A stretch of DNA of 64,000 bases from Bolinopsis microptera (taxonomy: Eukaryota; Ctenophora; Tentaculata; Lobata; Bolinopsidae). The notes below the pieces were generated by a model, which was given only the letters and a program-made list of their open reading frames with translations, was not told the origin of the DNA and searched no databases. Positions within the stretch are counted from its first letter, which is position 1. The number at the start of each line of letters is the position of its first letter. Both the position numbers and the translations under genes were made by a program. Shown here piece by piece: positions 1 through 12,479 of this stretch. The stretch is taken from positions 14,955,628 to 15,019,627 of the forward strand of contig NC_087075.1 in assembly GCF_026151205.1 (NCBI RefSeq), given 5' to 3'.

Positions 1-3
1 CAT

Positions 4-50
4 CATTAGAGCCTGTAAAAACATTTAACTTTAAGATTTAAGCACTCTAT
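4..50 (+). repeat. Dispersed repeat, copy 1
   Basis: The stretch beginning CATTAGAGCCTG is repeated almost exactly at 3931-3975, apart from a 2-bp indel. Its function is unknown. The rest of 1-402 is AT-rich with no gene seen. Confidence 0.8.
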
Positions 51-402
51 CAAGTAACATTTATATATAATCACCATAGTTTATTAACTCAAACGTAAAA
101 ATTGGCAGGCAAAATTTTATCAGTCAAAATTCGTAGCATGTAAGTAATTATGAACATTCTTTAGTAAGGCTGATAAGCAGTGACTAGCACTACTTATCAA
201 ACAAAACTTACAGATACAATGTTTACGGGCGAAGAAGTAGTGCCAACTCCAAATACTAATAATTTAGGGCTACCCGATGGATTAGTAACTTTAAGTAGCT
301 GCAATTAACTTTAAGCAACTTTGATAACTATGAAACTACTGAACATCTTGCTGGTTTTTATGAGAAACCCTCAGAATTATGGAATAACCTAACACAGGTC
401 CA

Positions 403-434
403 ATAACCTGGTAACCTGGTAACCTGGCAACCTC
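403..434 (+). repeat. (GGTAACCT)n 8-bp microsatellite
   Basis: About four 8-bp units, abutting the sequence CTCGTGCAG. It belongs to a family found at several places in the window (1514, 1720, 2346, 3187, 34590 and 37530). Confidence 0.85.
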
Positions 435-1500
435 GTGCAGCCTAATCTATAGTTATAGCGAACTGTTCCCCGATATTTGAGTTGCGAGGGTCTTTTAATG
501 TTGGGGCTACTCCTTTACTCGTTTCTGTCTGGTTCTAATATACCGTTACAATAATGACTTTAATATAATATTTAATTTGTTCCTTTACTCGTATTATATA
601 ATATTGAATTTGTTCCTTTACTCCTTTATAATATTGAATTTGTTCTGACCTCATTATTAGCACTATTTCATTCTGCAGAACATCTGTTGAACTAGATATA
701 GTAAAATTCTTGCATTTTATTAATTTTCTAGCGTGTGAACCTGTCAAGTGTCAAACTTGAATTATTTTGTTGCCCATCCCTTCCAGTTGTTTAGTTTTTG
801 TAGTTGGTCGCTATACATGCCACTATTATACTAGGAGCAGCCTCTTCCTTGGAGTTATCAAATTCTCTCGGAGTTATTTCTTTCTAGAATATTTTACCTT
901 CTAATCTCTCTGATCCAAAATCGTTAGAAATCCTTAAACCTCGGCCTCCTTAGAATACCGATGGCTGGTTAAACTTAGATTAATATACAATTTATAAGGT
1001 AACCTTAGGTCCACTTAACAATTCTCTATTACCATGGTGCCGCTATTACCATGGTGCCGCTGTGGCATCCAGGTAATAGTTAACATGTTATAAATATTAA
1101 TATGTCACAATCCCTGTGTACTGCACTATCACCAATAATATTAATATTCCTGCAATCATTAATTAAGTTATAATAACTGGTAATTATATTGGGTACGATA
1201 ACATATTATTAAAGGTATCGTATCAACCCGGCCCCGGTCCCTTGGTTTAACGTCCCGTACCCAGACGGTCCTATTACTACCCCTTATATCGATATTAATT
1301 ACTATTCCCTAATAATGCCTGTCACGTTTGTTAGGAGGCTAGCTGCCAAGTTGGCCAATAGTTACCCAGCTTACTACTAGTACGATTAGTTCTCCTTGGT
1401 ATCTAACATCTGATTATTATTAATATGGGTCCTTGTTTCAAGTAATTTGCCGCCAGTTAAACGTCCCCCGGCCCCAACCTCCATTTTAAATCAACTACCA
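435..1500. other. Intergenic, no gene seen
   Basis: AT-rich DNA without a convincing reading frame. Positions 565-655 hold short repeats of CTCCTTTATAATATTGAA; a related copy lies at 10017-10045. Positions 1031-1060 duplicate a TACCATGGTGCCGCT unit. Confidence 0.6.
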
Positions 1501-1513
1501 GCCTGTAAGACTG

Positions 1514-1850
1514 CCAGGTTACCAGGTTACCAGGTTGTAAGACTGCAAACCACTCAACCAGGTGTTGTGACAAGAATATTTACACATCTAGTGCGTCACC
1601 GTCAACTCCCGGGTTGTTACCGTGTCACATTAATAAACTTAATGTCATTTTAAACTTCTGGAATCTTCCTCTTCTCATTGAGACCAGACTAGGCTTGTTT
1701 GAATGTTTGATCAGTATACCTGGTTACCAGGTTACCAGGTTACCAGGCCAAGTTACCAGGTTACCAAGTTACCAGGTTACCAGGTTGAAACCTGACAACC
1801 TGACAACCTGGTAACCTGGTAACCTGGTAACCTGGTAACCTGGCAACAAG
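1514..1850. repeat. 8-bp microsatellite with orientation switch
   Basis: A short AGGTTACC run sits at 1514-1540. From about 1720 the array runs as AGGTTACC, then near 1792-1805 it flips to GGTAACCT and continues to about 1847. The two halves are reverse complements and could form a hairpin. Between them is unremarkable sequence. Confidence 0.85.
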
Positions 1851-2345
1851 GTTAATCGTGATTCATATTAGAATTTTGATGCTTAAGTGCTTTGATTGAG
1901 CTACCCTATTTGTCGTCAAGCTCATGATTTCGGTGTTATTTTCATTTCCAAGTATCCGTTAGATCTGTCATCTGCACCTCGAGGAATAAAGATTAATTTG
2001 TCACAATGTTCATTTCAACCTGTCAAGTAACAGTAAAAAAATGATGAAATGCCATCATCCGTAATGCATTCCTATTTGGTATCCCTGTATAGTTTAGCGA
2101 TAATATGATCCTCAAAAATGGTGGTTATCTTAAAAATGCTCCAAAACAATTCTATGTATTTTGTTGCCCTGTTCACTGTAAATACAGCGAGACGTGACAT
2201 TTGCTTTACCCTGTTCACTGAAAATACAGCAAGACGTGACATTTGCTTTACCCTGTCCACTATAAAACCTCGCACGAAACAAGCAATATTTCCTTCGTGT
2301 TATCTTACCCTTATCAAGTAGCATAATGTATTATGTTTCCTTGTT
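1851..2345. other. Intergenic with a roughly 42-bp triplicated unit
   Basis: No gene seen. At about 2166-2270 a unit containing CCCTGTTCACTG and GACGTGACATTTGC is repeated about three times. The short open frames here come from the repeat. Confidence 0.6.
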
Positions 2346-2627
2346 TTGCCAACCTCGTGCAGCTTCAACGAGCATGCTGACAAGCCTAGTAACCTGGTAA
2401 CCTGGTAACCTGGTAACCTGGTAACCTCGTTCAGCTTCAACGAGCATGTTGACATGCCTAGTAACCTGGTAATCTGGTAACCTGGTAACCTGGTAACCTG
2501 GTTACCTCGTGCAGCTTCAACGAGCATGCTGAAATGCCTAGTAACCTGGTAATCTGGTAACCTAGTAACCTGGTAACCTGGTAACCTGGTAAGCTGGCAA
2601 CCTCGTGCAGCTTCAACGAGTATGCTG
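2346..2627 (+). repeat. Compound repeat of 70-90 bp units with GGTAACCT cores
   Basis: Four blocks, each with CTCGTGCAGCTTCAACGAG, then a CATGCTGA-like segment and a run of GGTAACCT units. The CTCGT...ACGAG ends could pair into a small hairpin. Confidence 0.85.
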
Positions 2628-3186
2628 TTTAAATCTCTTTGTTTGGAGTTTGGTTAAGTTGTTGTGACCAGACGAGGGGGATGTGCTTCAGAATTTGGCA
2701 ATTTTATTTATTCCATTTTGAGTTTTCCTTTTTTTCATTCATCTTTGTTCCCTTATTGAGACAAGCTGGGTCTGTGTATTAACTTTCTGAGACGCGCAGA
2801 TTTTCTTCAAAATGAGACAATTTTAATTTTTTGCTAGATTTTCATTGAAACTTTCGTTAAATATTTAAAATATAATTTGATAATGTTAGCAGCTATATTT
2901 GTCGGGTCATGCAGTTTGGTTTCCATTGCTTACCCTTGCAATCGTACGGACCAGTTTATGAACAGATTTTGAATCGAATTACATGGGCCTTTTTTACTGC
3001 AAATCTTAATGGAATTAGATTGGCATGTCCTTACTGCAGACTGCAGATCATCGCCAGACCATACACTTGCATCTCTTATTAAAACTTGTGTCATTTCTAA
3101 ACTTAGGCCCTATACAACTCTCGATTCATCGCAGCAGGCCTAAGGATGCTAAACAAACAAACCAGCCTTGACCATGAACCTCTGAG
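2628..3186. other. Intergenic, nothing recognised
   Basis: AT-rich sequence with no coding signal, RNA gene or repeat that I can support. Confidence 0.5.
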
Positions 3187-3230
3187 CCTGGTAACCTGGT
3201 AACCTGGTAACCTGGTAACCTGGTAACCTG
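3187..3230 (+). repeat. (GGTAACCT)n microsatellite
   Basis: Five to six 8-bp units. The array is flanked on both sides by a direct copy of CATGAACCTCTGAGC. Confidence 0.85.
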
Positions 3231-4123
3231 ATCATGAACCTCTGAGCAATTTCTCCACTAAACCCATGTGGCACCAGCAGTTTTGTAATCCCTGTTAAAT
3301 AATCACTCGTTTCAATAACAATATAATATAATATATCCTGTCTAGTTCAAATCTGGAGATTAGTAATATTAATAAATAAATAATATTAATAAATTATGCA
3401 TTGAGCGGCATTGAGAGCAATTTCATTTATCTCCTCCAAACTCCTGGAGTGACACCAACAGTGCTGACGGTTTGCTCTTATTTGAATAACAATATGTGTG
3501 CTGTCTAGTTCAATATTATTATTAATTATACATTAAGTTGCTTACTTCAGGTTACATTAAGTAGTTCTAAATATGTAATTAATTATACATTAAGTAGTTC
3601 AATATTTACATAATAAATTATACATTAAGTTGTGAACAATATGACCTATGTCCTGTAGCGGGATTACTGTCTAGTAGCTATGTCTTAACCTTTAGCTCTT
3701 GGTAAGTTAAAGTAGTAAATCTAATTTAAATAACAATATATGAGCCGTGTCTACTTCAAATCTGGAGATTCATAATAAGTTACCCATCGAGTTGAAGGTA
3801 CATATTTAATACAGCATTAAAGACTTCATAGTCTAAAGTTCAGACATCAAGCCTCTCATTATATAATGCTTTTGGACACGAAGTGAAGGGATACACACAA
3901 CGTAAGGCTTGAAATCTTCGTAAAACTACTCATTAGAGCCTGTAAAAACATTTAACTTTAAGATAAGCACTCTATGATAGCTCATTATAATCGGACGTCC
4001 ACTGCACCAGTTCACCTACATAACCCACGTCGCTTTTTGTTGTTCATGCAGCATCTAGTCCAGTGCAGGGTGTGTAGTATTGACGCAATTCTGACGCTGT
4101 GGCAGCAATATAATAACAGCTAC
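3231..4123. other. Intergenic, AT-rich
   Basis: No gene. Short recurring motifs such as ATTATACATTAAGT are found at 3525-3640. The second copy of the window-start repeat lies at 3931-3975. Confidence 0.55.
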
Positions 4124-4131
4124 AATGAAAC

Positions 4132-4923
4132 GGGGGTGATGCAACGTCAATTAATGTCAGTATTCCATAAAAACCCCAAACTGACATTGACATTAATTGA
4201 CATTAATTGACATTAATTGACATTAATTGACATTAATTGACATTAATTTGTCTTGAAATTTGAGATTATCATTATTCGATAGATATTCACGTCTATGTAA
4301 GTTAGACCGGTTCAAAAAAAAACAAAATGTCCTTGAATAATTATGATTATGTTCTTATCTGTTGATCCTGAGGTTCAAAGACCACCAAAAAAAATTTAGC
4401 TTCCAACTCTTCCATCTTCGGTCCCCACCGGCCACGCCCATATTTTATTGGTTTCTTATACAGGTAAAATATCTAGAATCGGCTTTTTTAGCATGAAGGA
4501 GTAATGTTAGCTGTTTAAGATTCGTTATTCAAATATAAATGTCATGAAGGCATTTCGTTTAATGTGGGTTTTAAGTTCTGATGATGTTGAGAACCACGCC
4601 CTTGGATGGCCACGCCCATTTAAGAAAATTAAATTTCGGAAAACCGTTTTATTTTAGTTTTATTGTTTAATGATCTGAATTTTTCACATTTCACATTTCC
4701 ATATGTGAAAGTAGTGAATAAATTGATGATATAAACGTTCTAAAGTGCTAAAAATATGGTAGAACTACATAATCTCTGGTCGAAAAATATCGTGTCAATT
4801 AATGTCAGTATTCCAAAATTTTGCAAAACTGACATTGACATTAATTGACATTAATTGACATTAATTGACATTAATTGACATTAATTGACATTAATTGACA
4901 TTAATTGACGTTGCATCACCCCC
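4132..4923. mobile_element. Non-autonomous TIR element with 8-bp target duplication
   Basis: The element starts GGGGGTGATGCAACGTCAAT and ends with the exact reverse complement; the terminal inverted repeat is about 28 bp. It is flanked on both sides by the 8-bp direct repeat AATGAAAC (4124-4131 and 4924-4931), a classic target-site duplication. Inside each end is a tandem array of the 10-bp unit GACATTAATT (about 4187-4246 and 4831-4908), both in the same orientation and both preceded by a related segment with GTCAGTATTCC. The 792-bp interior has no transposase. Known superfamilies with 8-bp duplications include hAT, P, Merlin and Sola1; the sequence does not decide between them. Confidence 0.85.
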
Positions 4924-4931
4924 AATGAAAC

Positions 4932-5345
4932 TACATGACCGATAAGGTAACAGCGCGTTATAAATGAGCCTGTATTTTGAGACTTGATCCATTTAGCGTT
5001 TAGCCGCATTTTAAACTCTTTTGGAATGAAATCTAGCGAGCAATTCATCTGTTTCTGACCCTTCCTGTTTCTGACCCTTCCTAGCTCTTCTTCGTGTTGA
5101 CCTTGGTAGTCTTTTACACTTTACAGTTTGCGCTCCATATAATACGCCTCACGGCTCACACTTTTTCGTACTGATCGAAGATCGTCGGTCAGTACTTAAT
5201 TGTAATGGGTTTGTAATTGTAATTGCAATGGGTAATACTAACGTTTACTCACTGTGTGTGATAATGGGATACAATATTTGATCTGGTCGAGTTACAAACT
5301 ACAAAATTAAAGTAGACGGTCGTTAGTCAATAGTGTCGCTACTGC
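4932..5345. other. Intergenic, nothing recognised
   Basis: No coding signal. CTGTTTCTGACCCTTC is duplicated in tandem around 5050-5080. Confidence 0.5.
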
Positions 5346-5421
5346 ATAGTAACTTTATTCACTAGTAACTAATTCACTAGTAACTAATTCACTAGCAACT
5401 TGATTCACTAGTAACTTAATT
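5346..5421 (+). repeat. Short tandem repeat, roughly 15-18 bp unit
   Basis: Four degenerate copies of a unit containing TTCACTAGTAACT. Confidence 0.75.
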
Positions 5422-5921
5422 CATTTAATGTTGTTTGGGGGTCTGCTGTTTCGCTTTCACACAAGGCCCCTCTTGCTCACATTGCAGGTGACATTTCGTG
5501 TGACTGGCCCTGTTTTTGGGACTAGGTGGGCCTTAATTATTATCATTATTCCGAAAGGTATTTCTGGCTTATTGTTTTTGTTATGGACACGCATATGATT
5601 TAATTAACAAAATATAAAAAATGAAATACTAAATACACTTTATTAGTTCAGAACTTAATGTCCCCTTCTTGATCTGCAGGAAAAGAAAAACTGAGTGTTC
5701 TGTAGGATTATACTCATGCCATGTTTTTAGAAGAATGTTTATTCAAGTTTTTAGAAAGGCCTAGAAAAATGCTCACCTACGAGGTATTTTATAAGAATAT
5801 GGCTTTGTTAGGCTTACGTGAGAACATTAGGCAAACATTTCTTGTGATAAACAAGAGTGGCCAAATATTCGTCACATACCGGCTATTAAAAGGACAATCA
5901 ACTGCAGTACGTGTCCTCTAG
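5422..5921. other. Intergenic, nothing recognised
   Basis: A 66-codon frame at 5721-5921 shows no domain and runs into the next repeat. I do not call it a gene. Confidence 0.5.
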
Positions 5922-5982
5922 TTACTGTGTCACATACTGTGTCACATACTGTGTCACATACTGTGTCACATACTGTGTCACA
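5922..5982 (+). repeat. 12-bp tandem repeat
   Basis: Five copies of TACTGTGTCACA. Confidence 0.85.
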
Positions 5983-6192
5983 ATTCACATACAAACATCA
6001 CCTGTATCCTCTAGCTACACTCACATACTGTGTCACATACAAACATTGAGGTCACACTCCATATTCACTCTGAGAATGTTTTTAATAATTTATTTACCTA
6101 CCCAATTCTGTAAACAATTATGACGGTTCACGATAGTGGACCTATAATTTAATTATAATCCTGTGTAAATCCTGTGTAATACTCTGTAATAT

Positions 6193-6281
6193 AGTACGTG
6201 TGTACGTGTGTACGTGTGTACGTGTGTACGTGTGTACGTGTGTAAGTGTGTACTTGTGTACTTGTGTACTTGTGTACTTGC
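6193..6281 (+). repeat. 8-bp tandem repeat (GTGTACGT)n
   Basis: Six to seven GTGTACGT units grading into GTGTACTT units toward the right end. Confidence 0.85.
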
Positions 6282-7349
6282 AAGAAAAGGCCATAATATG
6301 GTTGTACATAAGCATCAAGACCTTCGTAGTGTACATTGTACAGGCCTTCCAATTTCCATAATAGACATTCAGCGGTAAAAATGAAAAGCTCTCCATCATA
6401 AACCCCCCACTAAACTATAGGACATATTGTTCTGGTCTCACAGAGGGCCCCTACAATAATTGACACAGTGTGGCCTACATGATCAGGAGAGAGGAGGTAA
6501 GGGCCGGGACACAAGGGGTGTGTAATGTTCATTAGTGTGGGAGACATAGTGAGAGTAATACACATGAGTACCCTGTACATATTGTCATATTATACTCTAT
6601 ATGTGTGTGGAGGGGGGGGGGGGGCTAGACGTTTATATTGTGATATCTTATGCTTCTTTGATACCTGCTTGTGTGTTTTAATACCCATCTAGACAAGATT
6701 AAGTGTGGACCGTACCTGCATCCTACCTCCACCCACCATCCTCCCTCACTACCCCTCAGTTTCTGATTGGAGAGAGAGAGAGAGAGTGGTACACTGTATG
6801 TAATATAATCTATATAATATATGTGTGGGAGTGTGAGGTAGGAGTAGAGGTCCTCATTATACACCTGCCGCTCCTGATCCTGTAATGAATAGTGAGTACT
6901 GTACAGTACACCCCCTGTAATGAATAGTGAGTACTTTACACCCCGCTTCTTCGTGTGAAGTTCATGTGCCAGTTACAGTGGGGACATGGTGCACTTTTCT
7001 ATTATTAATATTGATTTGCACTTGTACCTCGACCTTCAGCAACTTCTTTTCGTTCATCGGTTGATTGAGTTTCCATTCATTAGGGAAGCAGTACACTCTT
7101 TGTTGCTAATTTATTATATATATTGTTCTGAATGGGGTCACGTGACTGTCACCTGAACTATCTATCTGCTTCTTTTTTTCTTTGATTAAATCGCTACTAT
7201 TGGGGCTAGCACATTCACCTTCATTTCTTTTTGTTCCATCTTCCTCTTGCTCTTCCACTGATACGGTTCCTACTGCATGACGTTTAGTTTAGGCCTAATT
7301 TAGCCAGGTCACCCCTTTTACTACTCCAATCAACCCCACCACCCTCTCC
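6282..7349. other. Intergenic; G13 tract and short GA run
   Basis: No gene seen. A run of 13 G lies at 6612-6624 and a (GA)n run near 6771-6786. AATGAATAGTGAGTACT is duplicated at about 6885-6935. Confidence 0.55.
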
Positions 7350-8158
7350 TCCTTTACCTTGGGACTCACTTCCCTCCAGCTCCCTCCAGCCTGACTCCTT
7401 TACCTTGGGACTCACTTCCCTCCAGCTCCATCTAGCCTGACTCCTTTACCTTGGGACTCACTTCCCTCCAGCTCCATCTAGCCTGACTCCTTTACCTTGG
7501 GACTCACTTCCCTCCAGCTCCATCTAGCCTGAGTGAGCCTGACTCCTTTACCTTGGGACTCACTTCCCTCCAGTTCCATCTAGCCTAACTCCTTTACCTT
7601 GGGACTCACTTCCCTCCAGTTCCATCTAGCCTAACTCCTTTACCTTGGGACTCACTTCCCTCCAGCTCCATCTAGCCTTACTCCTTTACCTTGGGACTCA
7701 CTTCCCTCCAGCTCCATCTAGCCTGACTCCTTTACCTTGGGACTCACTTCCCTCCAGCTCCATCTACCCTGACTCCTTTACCTTGGGACTCACTTCCCTC
7801 CAGCTCCATCTAGCCTAACTCCTTTACCTTGGGACTCACTTCCCTCCAGCTCCATCTAGCGTGACTCCTTTACCTTGGGACTCACTTCCCTCCAGCTCCA
7901 TCTAGCCTAACTCCTTTACCTTGGGACTCACTTCCCTCCAGCTCCATCTAGCCTAACTCCTTTACCTTGGGACTCACTTCCCTCCAGCTCCATCTAGCCT
8001 GACTCCTTTACCTTGGGACTCACTTTCATCCAGCTCCCTCCAGCCTGACTCCTTTACCTTGGTACTCACTTCCCTCCAGCTCCATCTAGCCTTACTCCTT
8101 TACCTTGGGACTCACTTCCCTCCAGCTCCATCCCCTCCAGCTCCATCTAGCCTGACTC
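7350..8158 (+). repeat. 46-bp minisatellite, about 17 copies
   Basis: The unit contains CTCCTTTACCTTGGGACTCA followed by CTTCCCTCCAGCTCCATCTAGC. Copies are nearly identical, with a few point changes and partial units. Open frames across it are repeat artefacts. Confidence 0.92.
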
Positions 8159-8700
8159 CTGTCGCCCAGGACACACTTCCTGAGATATTTAAAAAAGAAG
8201 TCAATAGTCTCCTATTGTTTAAGCCTAATATAGTGCAGTGGACCTTGACTCTTGAGTTCGACTTCTTCTTTTTCTTTGTTTACTATTTCTGTTGATCTAT
8301 TTGCAGGAACACACCCAATCTGTTTGTGGTAACATTTCTTGTATTTTTTATTGATCATATTGCTTTTTATAGGACCATGCACCATCAGTTTTGTCAACAT
8401 TAACAATTTGTTGCTTCTACATATCGCACTGCAACTATCACCTCTACCAATGTTGCTAGTTGAAGAAAGTAAGGCCCCTACAGGTACTCGACATGTACAC
8501 TTATTATTTCTTATATAATGCTGATAATAATTTTGTTGCTACCAGTGCTACCCTACAAAGGATGCAGAGTTTTTATTAAAATTTAATCTCTAAGATCGCT
8601 AGGACTAACACGTCCTTTTCTTATTTTTATTTGCAGTCCTGAGTCATCTGTCCCACTGTCCCACCTTTTCTTGACAACACTCCAACAGAGAGACACTGCT
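8159..8700. other. Intergenic, nothing recognised
   Basis: AT-rich; no supported gene, RNA or repeat. Confidence 0.5.
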
Positions 8701-8785
8701 TGTTTTATCATGTGACTGCAAAAAAGAGTCACGTGACCACACAAAAGAGTCACGTGACCTATGTAGTACCACGTGACCACACCAA
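8701..8785. promoter_or_regulatory. E-box cluster
   Basis: Three CACGTG cores within about 60 bp; two are in AGTCACGTGACC contexts, close to the palindrome GTCACGTGAC bound by bHLH-zip factors of the USF/MITF/TFE type. No gene start is recognisable next to it, so the regulatory role is inferred. Confidence 0.35.
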
Positions 8786-9295
8786 CGTAATCCCCACTTT
8801 TGAAATTATCCAACAGTCATATTGTTCATGAAAATGCGCATTTGTGACAAAGCTTTCAAGCAAATTCATTTAAATTCCTCTCATTTTTTAATGATCATTA
8901 ATTTCTCCAGTAGTGCTTTAACCATCAATCTCCGATACAGACAATAAAACTGTCACTTTAAAATGTAACAAATTACCCGGCATTCATAAAACACATAAAA
9001 CAAAACTCCTCCTCTTCTGTTGAAGATCACAAAGGTTACCACATCACATACACATATTGTTTCAATCATCACGCCTTGTGTCATTGACAAACTTGCTTAC
9101 TTCACCCATTTCCCCACTAATCATGTAATTAATTACCCCACTGTTGTGAGCACGTGACACTAATGTTGCCCACACCTCAACAACCTCCGAAATGGAACAC
9201 CGATTTCCAAACAGGCCCGGCTGAAACAATAACGCTATCAAGTTATTCTCTCTCTCCTGCGCTAGTGTGACGGTGTCTGTAACCGGTAATCATTT
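8786..9295. other. Intergenic, nothing recognised
   Basis: No coding signal seen; one CACGTG at about 9152. Confidence 0.5.
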
Positions 9296-9487
9296 CAAAG
9301 GTGAGTCTGTCACCGGTCACGTGGTTTCTGTTACGTAGTCACGTGGTTTCATACGTGGTCACGTGGTTTCATACGTGATGACGTCACGGTCCCAAACCTA
9401 ATCCAGCACACCTAGTATTGTCCTTAATTCGGTTCGGAGTCATCTTGTTGTTTGGCGGATTCTGTAAACAATTGTCACGTGATCGGC
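9296..9487. promoter_or_regulatory. E-box/CRE cluster, promoter-like
   Basis: TCACGTGGTTTC occurs three times (CACGTG at about 9318, 9340 and 9360), followed by a full CRE palindrome TGACGTCA at 9379-9386 and another CACGTG near 9476. The region is richer in GC than its surroundings. It resembles a promoter or enhancer, but no attached coding exon was recognised. Confidence 0.4.
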
Positions 9488-11363
9488 CCGGGGGTAGTTC
9501 CGGACGTCATCGGCGGGGATACAGCTGATGATTGAGATAATGAGAGTTTGATCCGTTATATGAGTTAGTTTGTCTTGAGTTGTAGTTGTAAACTGTTGGG
9601 CTCAGTCGCAGGTTATCGGGAGAAACATTAATTATAACTATATTTCAGCCACTATGCCACCTGTTAACGGTCCTTAGTCTTCTTGTGATTTCAACGGTTG
9701 TTTGTAGCAACTCGTGTCGGTGATTACCACTTTTTACCACACAATTTACCACATTTGAGGTGTAATACCAGCGGTTTAGGTACCACTCCGAAACAGTTTG
9801 GTTAATTACCGCGCCACCTGCTGTGTTTGAAACATTTCTGTAATACTTTCAACTCCGTACATTTTAAATCACAGAACTCTGCAAACCACTCCGTTGAAGT
9901 CATTTTAAATTTAATCCCATCACCTGCAAGTTACGTTATGCAGAAATTTGCCACTTTACTTTCGCTTTCGAGCCACTTTATCGACACATCCCGCCTAGAC
10001 GCTAGCTTTCAGCTTTACTCCTTTATAATATTGAATTTGTTCTGACTTTGATCCCTTATTAAACACACAGTTCCAACGCCAGCTGTTCTGAAAATTGAGT
10101 TGAATTTATGTAGCATTGCTAGTCACGCCCTGTACTTACTGCACTATGTAGTGTAAAGATATAGTGTAAAGATATAGTGTAAAGATATAGTACTCTTCAG
10201 TCTGACAGTATTTGATTTTAGTACGGTTGATAGATTGGTATTTGATTGCTTCCCTGCAGTTTTAAAATATCAACTCACAAAATACAACTATTTATCGTAC
10301 TCACTCGACGATTTGCCCTTTTTTGCGAGGTCTCGTTTCACCGCAATCTATCTTTTTATAAAGTTGTTGTTTGTCACGCAGTAGATAGCTTTATTGTTCT
10401 TCCCCCCGTTATTAACTCCTCTATTTAAAGCGCTACAACAGACCATGATGAGATGAATTATTTGAACCTACCCCTGCTCAAAACCTTCTGAATCTACCTG
10501 TTCTGTCACAAGTCAACCAGATCAACGCTCCTTGGAATATCAACTCCTTGGTTACCATAGTAACCGTGGTGTTACTTGGATTATCAACTCCTTGGATTGT
10601 GGTTTTCAAACACCTTAAATAACATATTTTCTGGAGTATTCTTGAAAAAATCTTTGAAATTGGTTGAAGAAGAGGTGTTAAAGGTACGTGTGGCGGGGTG
10701 CACCTAAGGGCTGCGCTGGGTGATTCTTGGAGAGGGTGCACCGCACTGGTAATGAAGAGTGCCTCTTACATCTACAACTCTATTCTAAGATCGTGAGTAC
10801 TGTTTAATGGTTATTATTTCATTAATGTCACTATTTATATAATACACTTTAAATTTATATAATACACTTGTGTTTATTTTAAAATCTATTTCCACCATAC
10901 CAACCAGCTGATATTTTGTCACATATTTTGAAATATTCACGTTCTTTGCAAAAAAATGTATAAATTTTCATGACTTTCGTTTTTATAATATATGTACTAG
11001 CTATTGTTGGTTTTATCTGATCTTAGAGACATATCGTCGGTGATACCAAACATTTGTTGACGTGACTTTTTGTACTACATCATAAAACATTATTGATCAT
11101 GGCTTGCGTACAACCTACTCAAAGGCAGAATTTAACCATCAAGTTTGTGATTTTACCCCAAAAGTCAGTCTTATGAGACAATATTCACATGGTTATGAAT
11201 CTCATGTCATCATCCCGTAACCATAGTAATTCTGTTAATTTTAATAGAATAACACGTGATGAGTTAGGTGCTGAGAATAACTCGACCCAATCATTTCTCT
11301 CATTCCTTCTTCTCGTTACGTTTAACTTGATCCCAGTCTAAGTTTTAGTTTAATTTCACTGTG
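9488..11363. other. Intergenic; small repeats only
   Basis: No recognisable gene. A 13-bp unit AGTGTAAAGATAT is repeated about three times at 10147-10192. A weak ATG-to-donor stretch at 10752-10792 (13 codons, GTGAGT donor) is too short to support. Confidence 0.5.
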
Positions 11364-11425
11364 ATGAAATTCAAATTCTATCTCATGAAGGAGGTCAAAA
11401 AGTTTGCTGACTTTTCTGAGAGAAG
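11364..11425 (+). CDS. Possible first coding exon, unknown gene
   Basis: An ATG opens 20 codons, MKFKFYLMKEVKKFADFSER plus two bases, ending exactly at a splice donor AG|GTTAGT. The composition is protein-like (charged helix) and the ATG is preceded by purines. No second exon was identified and the product is not recognised. Short stretches like this can arise by chance. Confidence 0.25.
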
Positions 11426-11777
11426 GTTAGTGTTTATTAACTACATCTAGTGTTTATTAACTATATATCCATGGTTTTTTGTATCTTCATTTGTCTTGAT
11501 AGTTACTAGAAGACGGCATCGCACGGCACCGCACGGCACCGCACTAGATAACGGTACATGCGTGTTTATATCTACTCATACTTTGATCCCACTAAATTGA
11601 CCTCTCTGACGAAACTTCAAGCGTTTCTCCAATAGAATATCCACTGAAGCTCACTACTCTCTACCTTGCTTTGTTACCATTCACGTCACAAAGATTTCAA
11701 TCATAGACCCACCAATTGTTAGATCATTATGCGATTATAATTTCACTTTAACCTCTAAACTATTTTCTTAGTACCGT

Positions 11778-11991
11778 GCGCTGACGCACGTGCAATAAGC
11801 GCTGACGCACGTGCAATAAGCGCTGACGCACGTGCAATAAGCGCTGACGCACGTGCAATAAGCGCTGACGCACGTGCAATAAGCGCTGACGCACGTGCAA
11901 TAAGCGCTGACGCACGTGCAATAAGCGCTGACGCACGTGCAATAAGCGCTAACACACGTGCAATAAGCGCTGACGCACGTGCAATAAGCGC
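11778..11991 (+). repeat. 21-bp minisatellite with E-box in each unit
   Basis: About ten copies of a unit made of GCGCTGACGC and ACGTGCAATAA. Each junction creates GCACGTGC, so CACGTG occurs every 21 bp. One copy carries substitutions (CTAACACACG). The open frame on the minus strand (ALIARAS repeats) is an artefact of a unit length divisible by three. Confidence 0.92.
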
Positions 11992-12479
11992 CGCACGTTG
12001 TCTATTCAAAACACCACGTATTCGTTTGTCGGATTAAGAGATGTTTCTTGGATCTGTCAGACGCTTTAACGAACATTCCGCAGAATTCAAAACGGTTTTC
12101 TACCTGGCTCTCATTTATTTGAAGTAACTTTTTTGAAATTGTCGCCAATAGGATCCCCGGTTAAAGGGAGAAAATACCGGGCTTGCATTTGTCGGTAAAG
12201 AGACAAATACGAAAAGAACTGATGGGTTCATGTTATCACCACGCACCGTTATTTTAGCATATTTTCTATCGGGATTTGCGTTTGTGCGAATCTCGTAACG
12301 GAGATTTATCTCTCTCGTAAGCTGACAGGTTTTAATTACTATCACGTGCCAAAACATCCCGTCATTCCCAAATAAAATGTTCCCATTTTACATTTTTTTC
12401 TTTCCTCTCCAAAGTTGTTAAAATAAATTCAGCACGGTAGAATTTCGTCAGAATGAAAGAAGTGACGAGTTGCCAACAT
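11992..12479. other. Intergenic, nothing recognised
   Basis: An 80-codon minus-strand frame at 12115-12357 has no recognisable domain and is not called. Confidence 0.5.

Noticed and set aside
10752-10792. 13-codon ATG-to-donor stretch
   Set aside because: Too short to separate from chance, and it lies in an antisense-open region.
11600-11620. GACGAAAC hammerhead-like core
   Set aside because: No CUGAUGA partner upstream.
11755-12009. 84-codon minus-strand frame (ALIARAS repeats)
   Set aside because: 21-bp minisatellite artefact.
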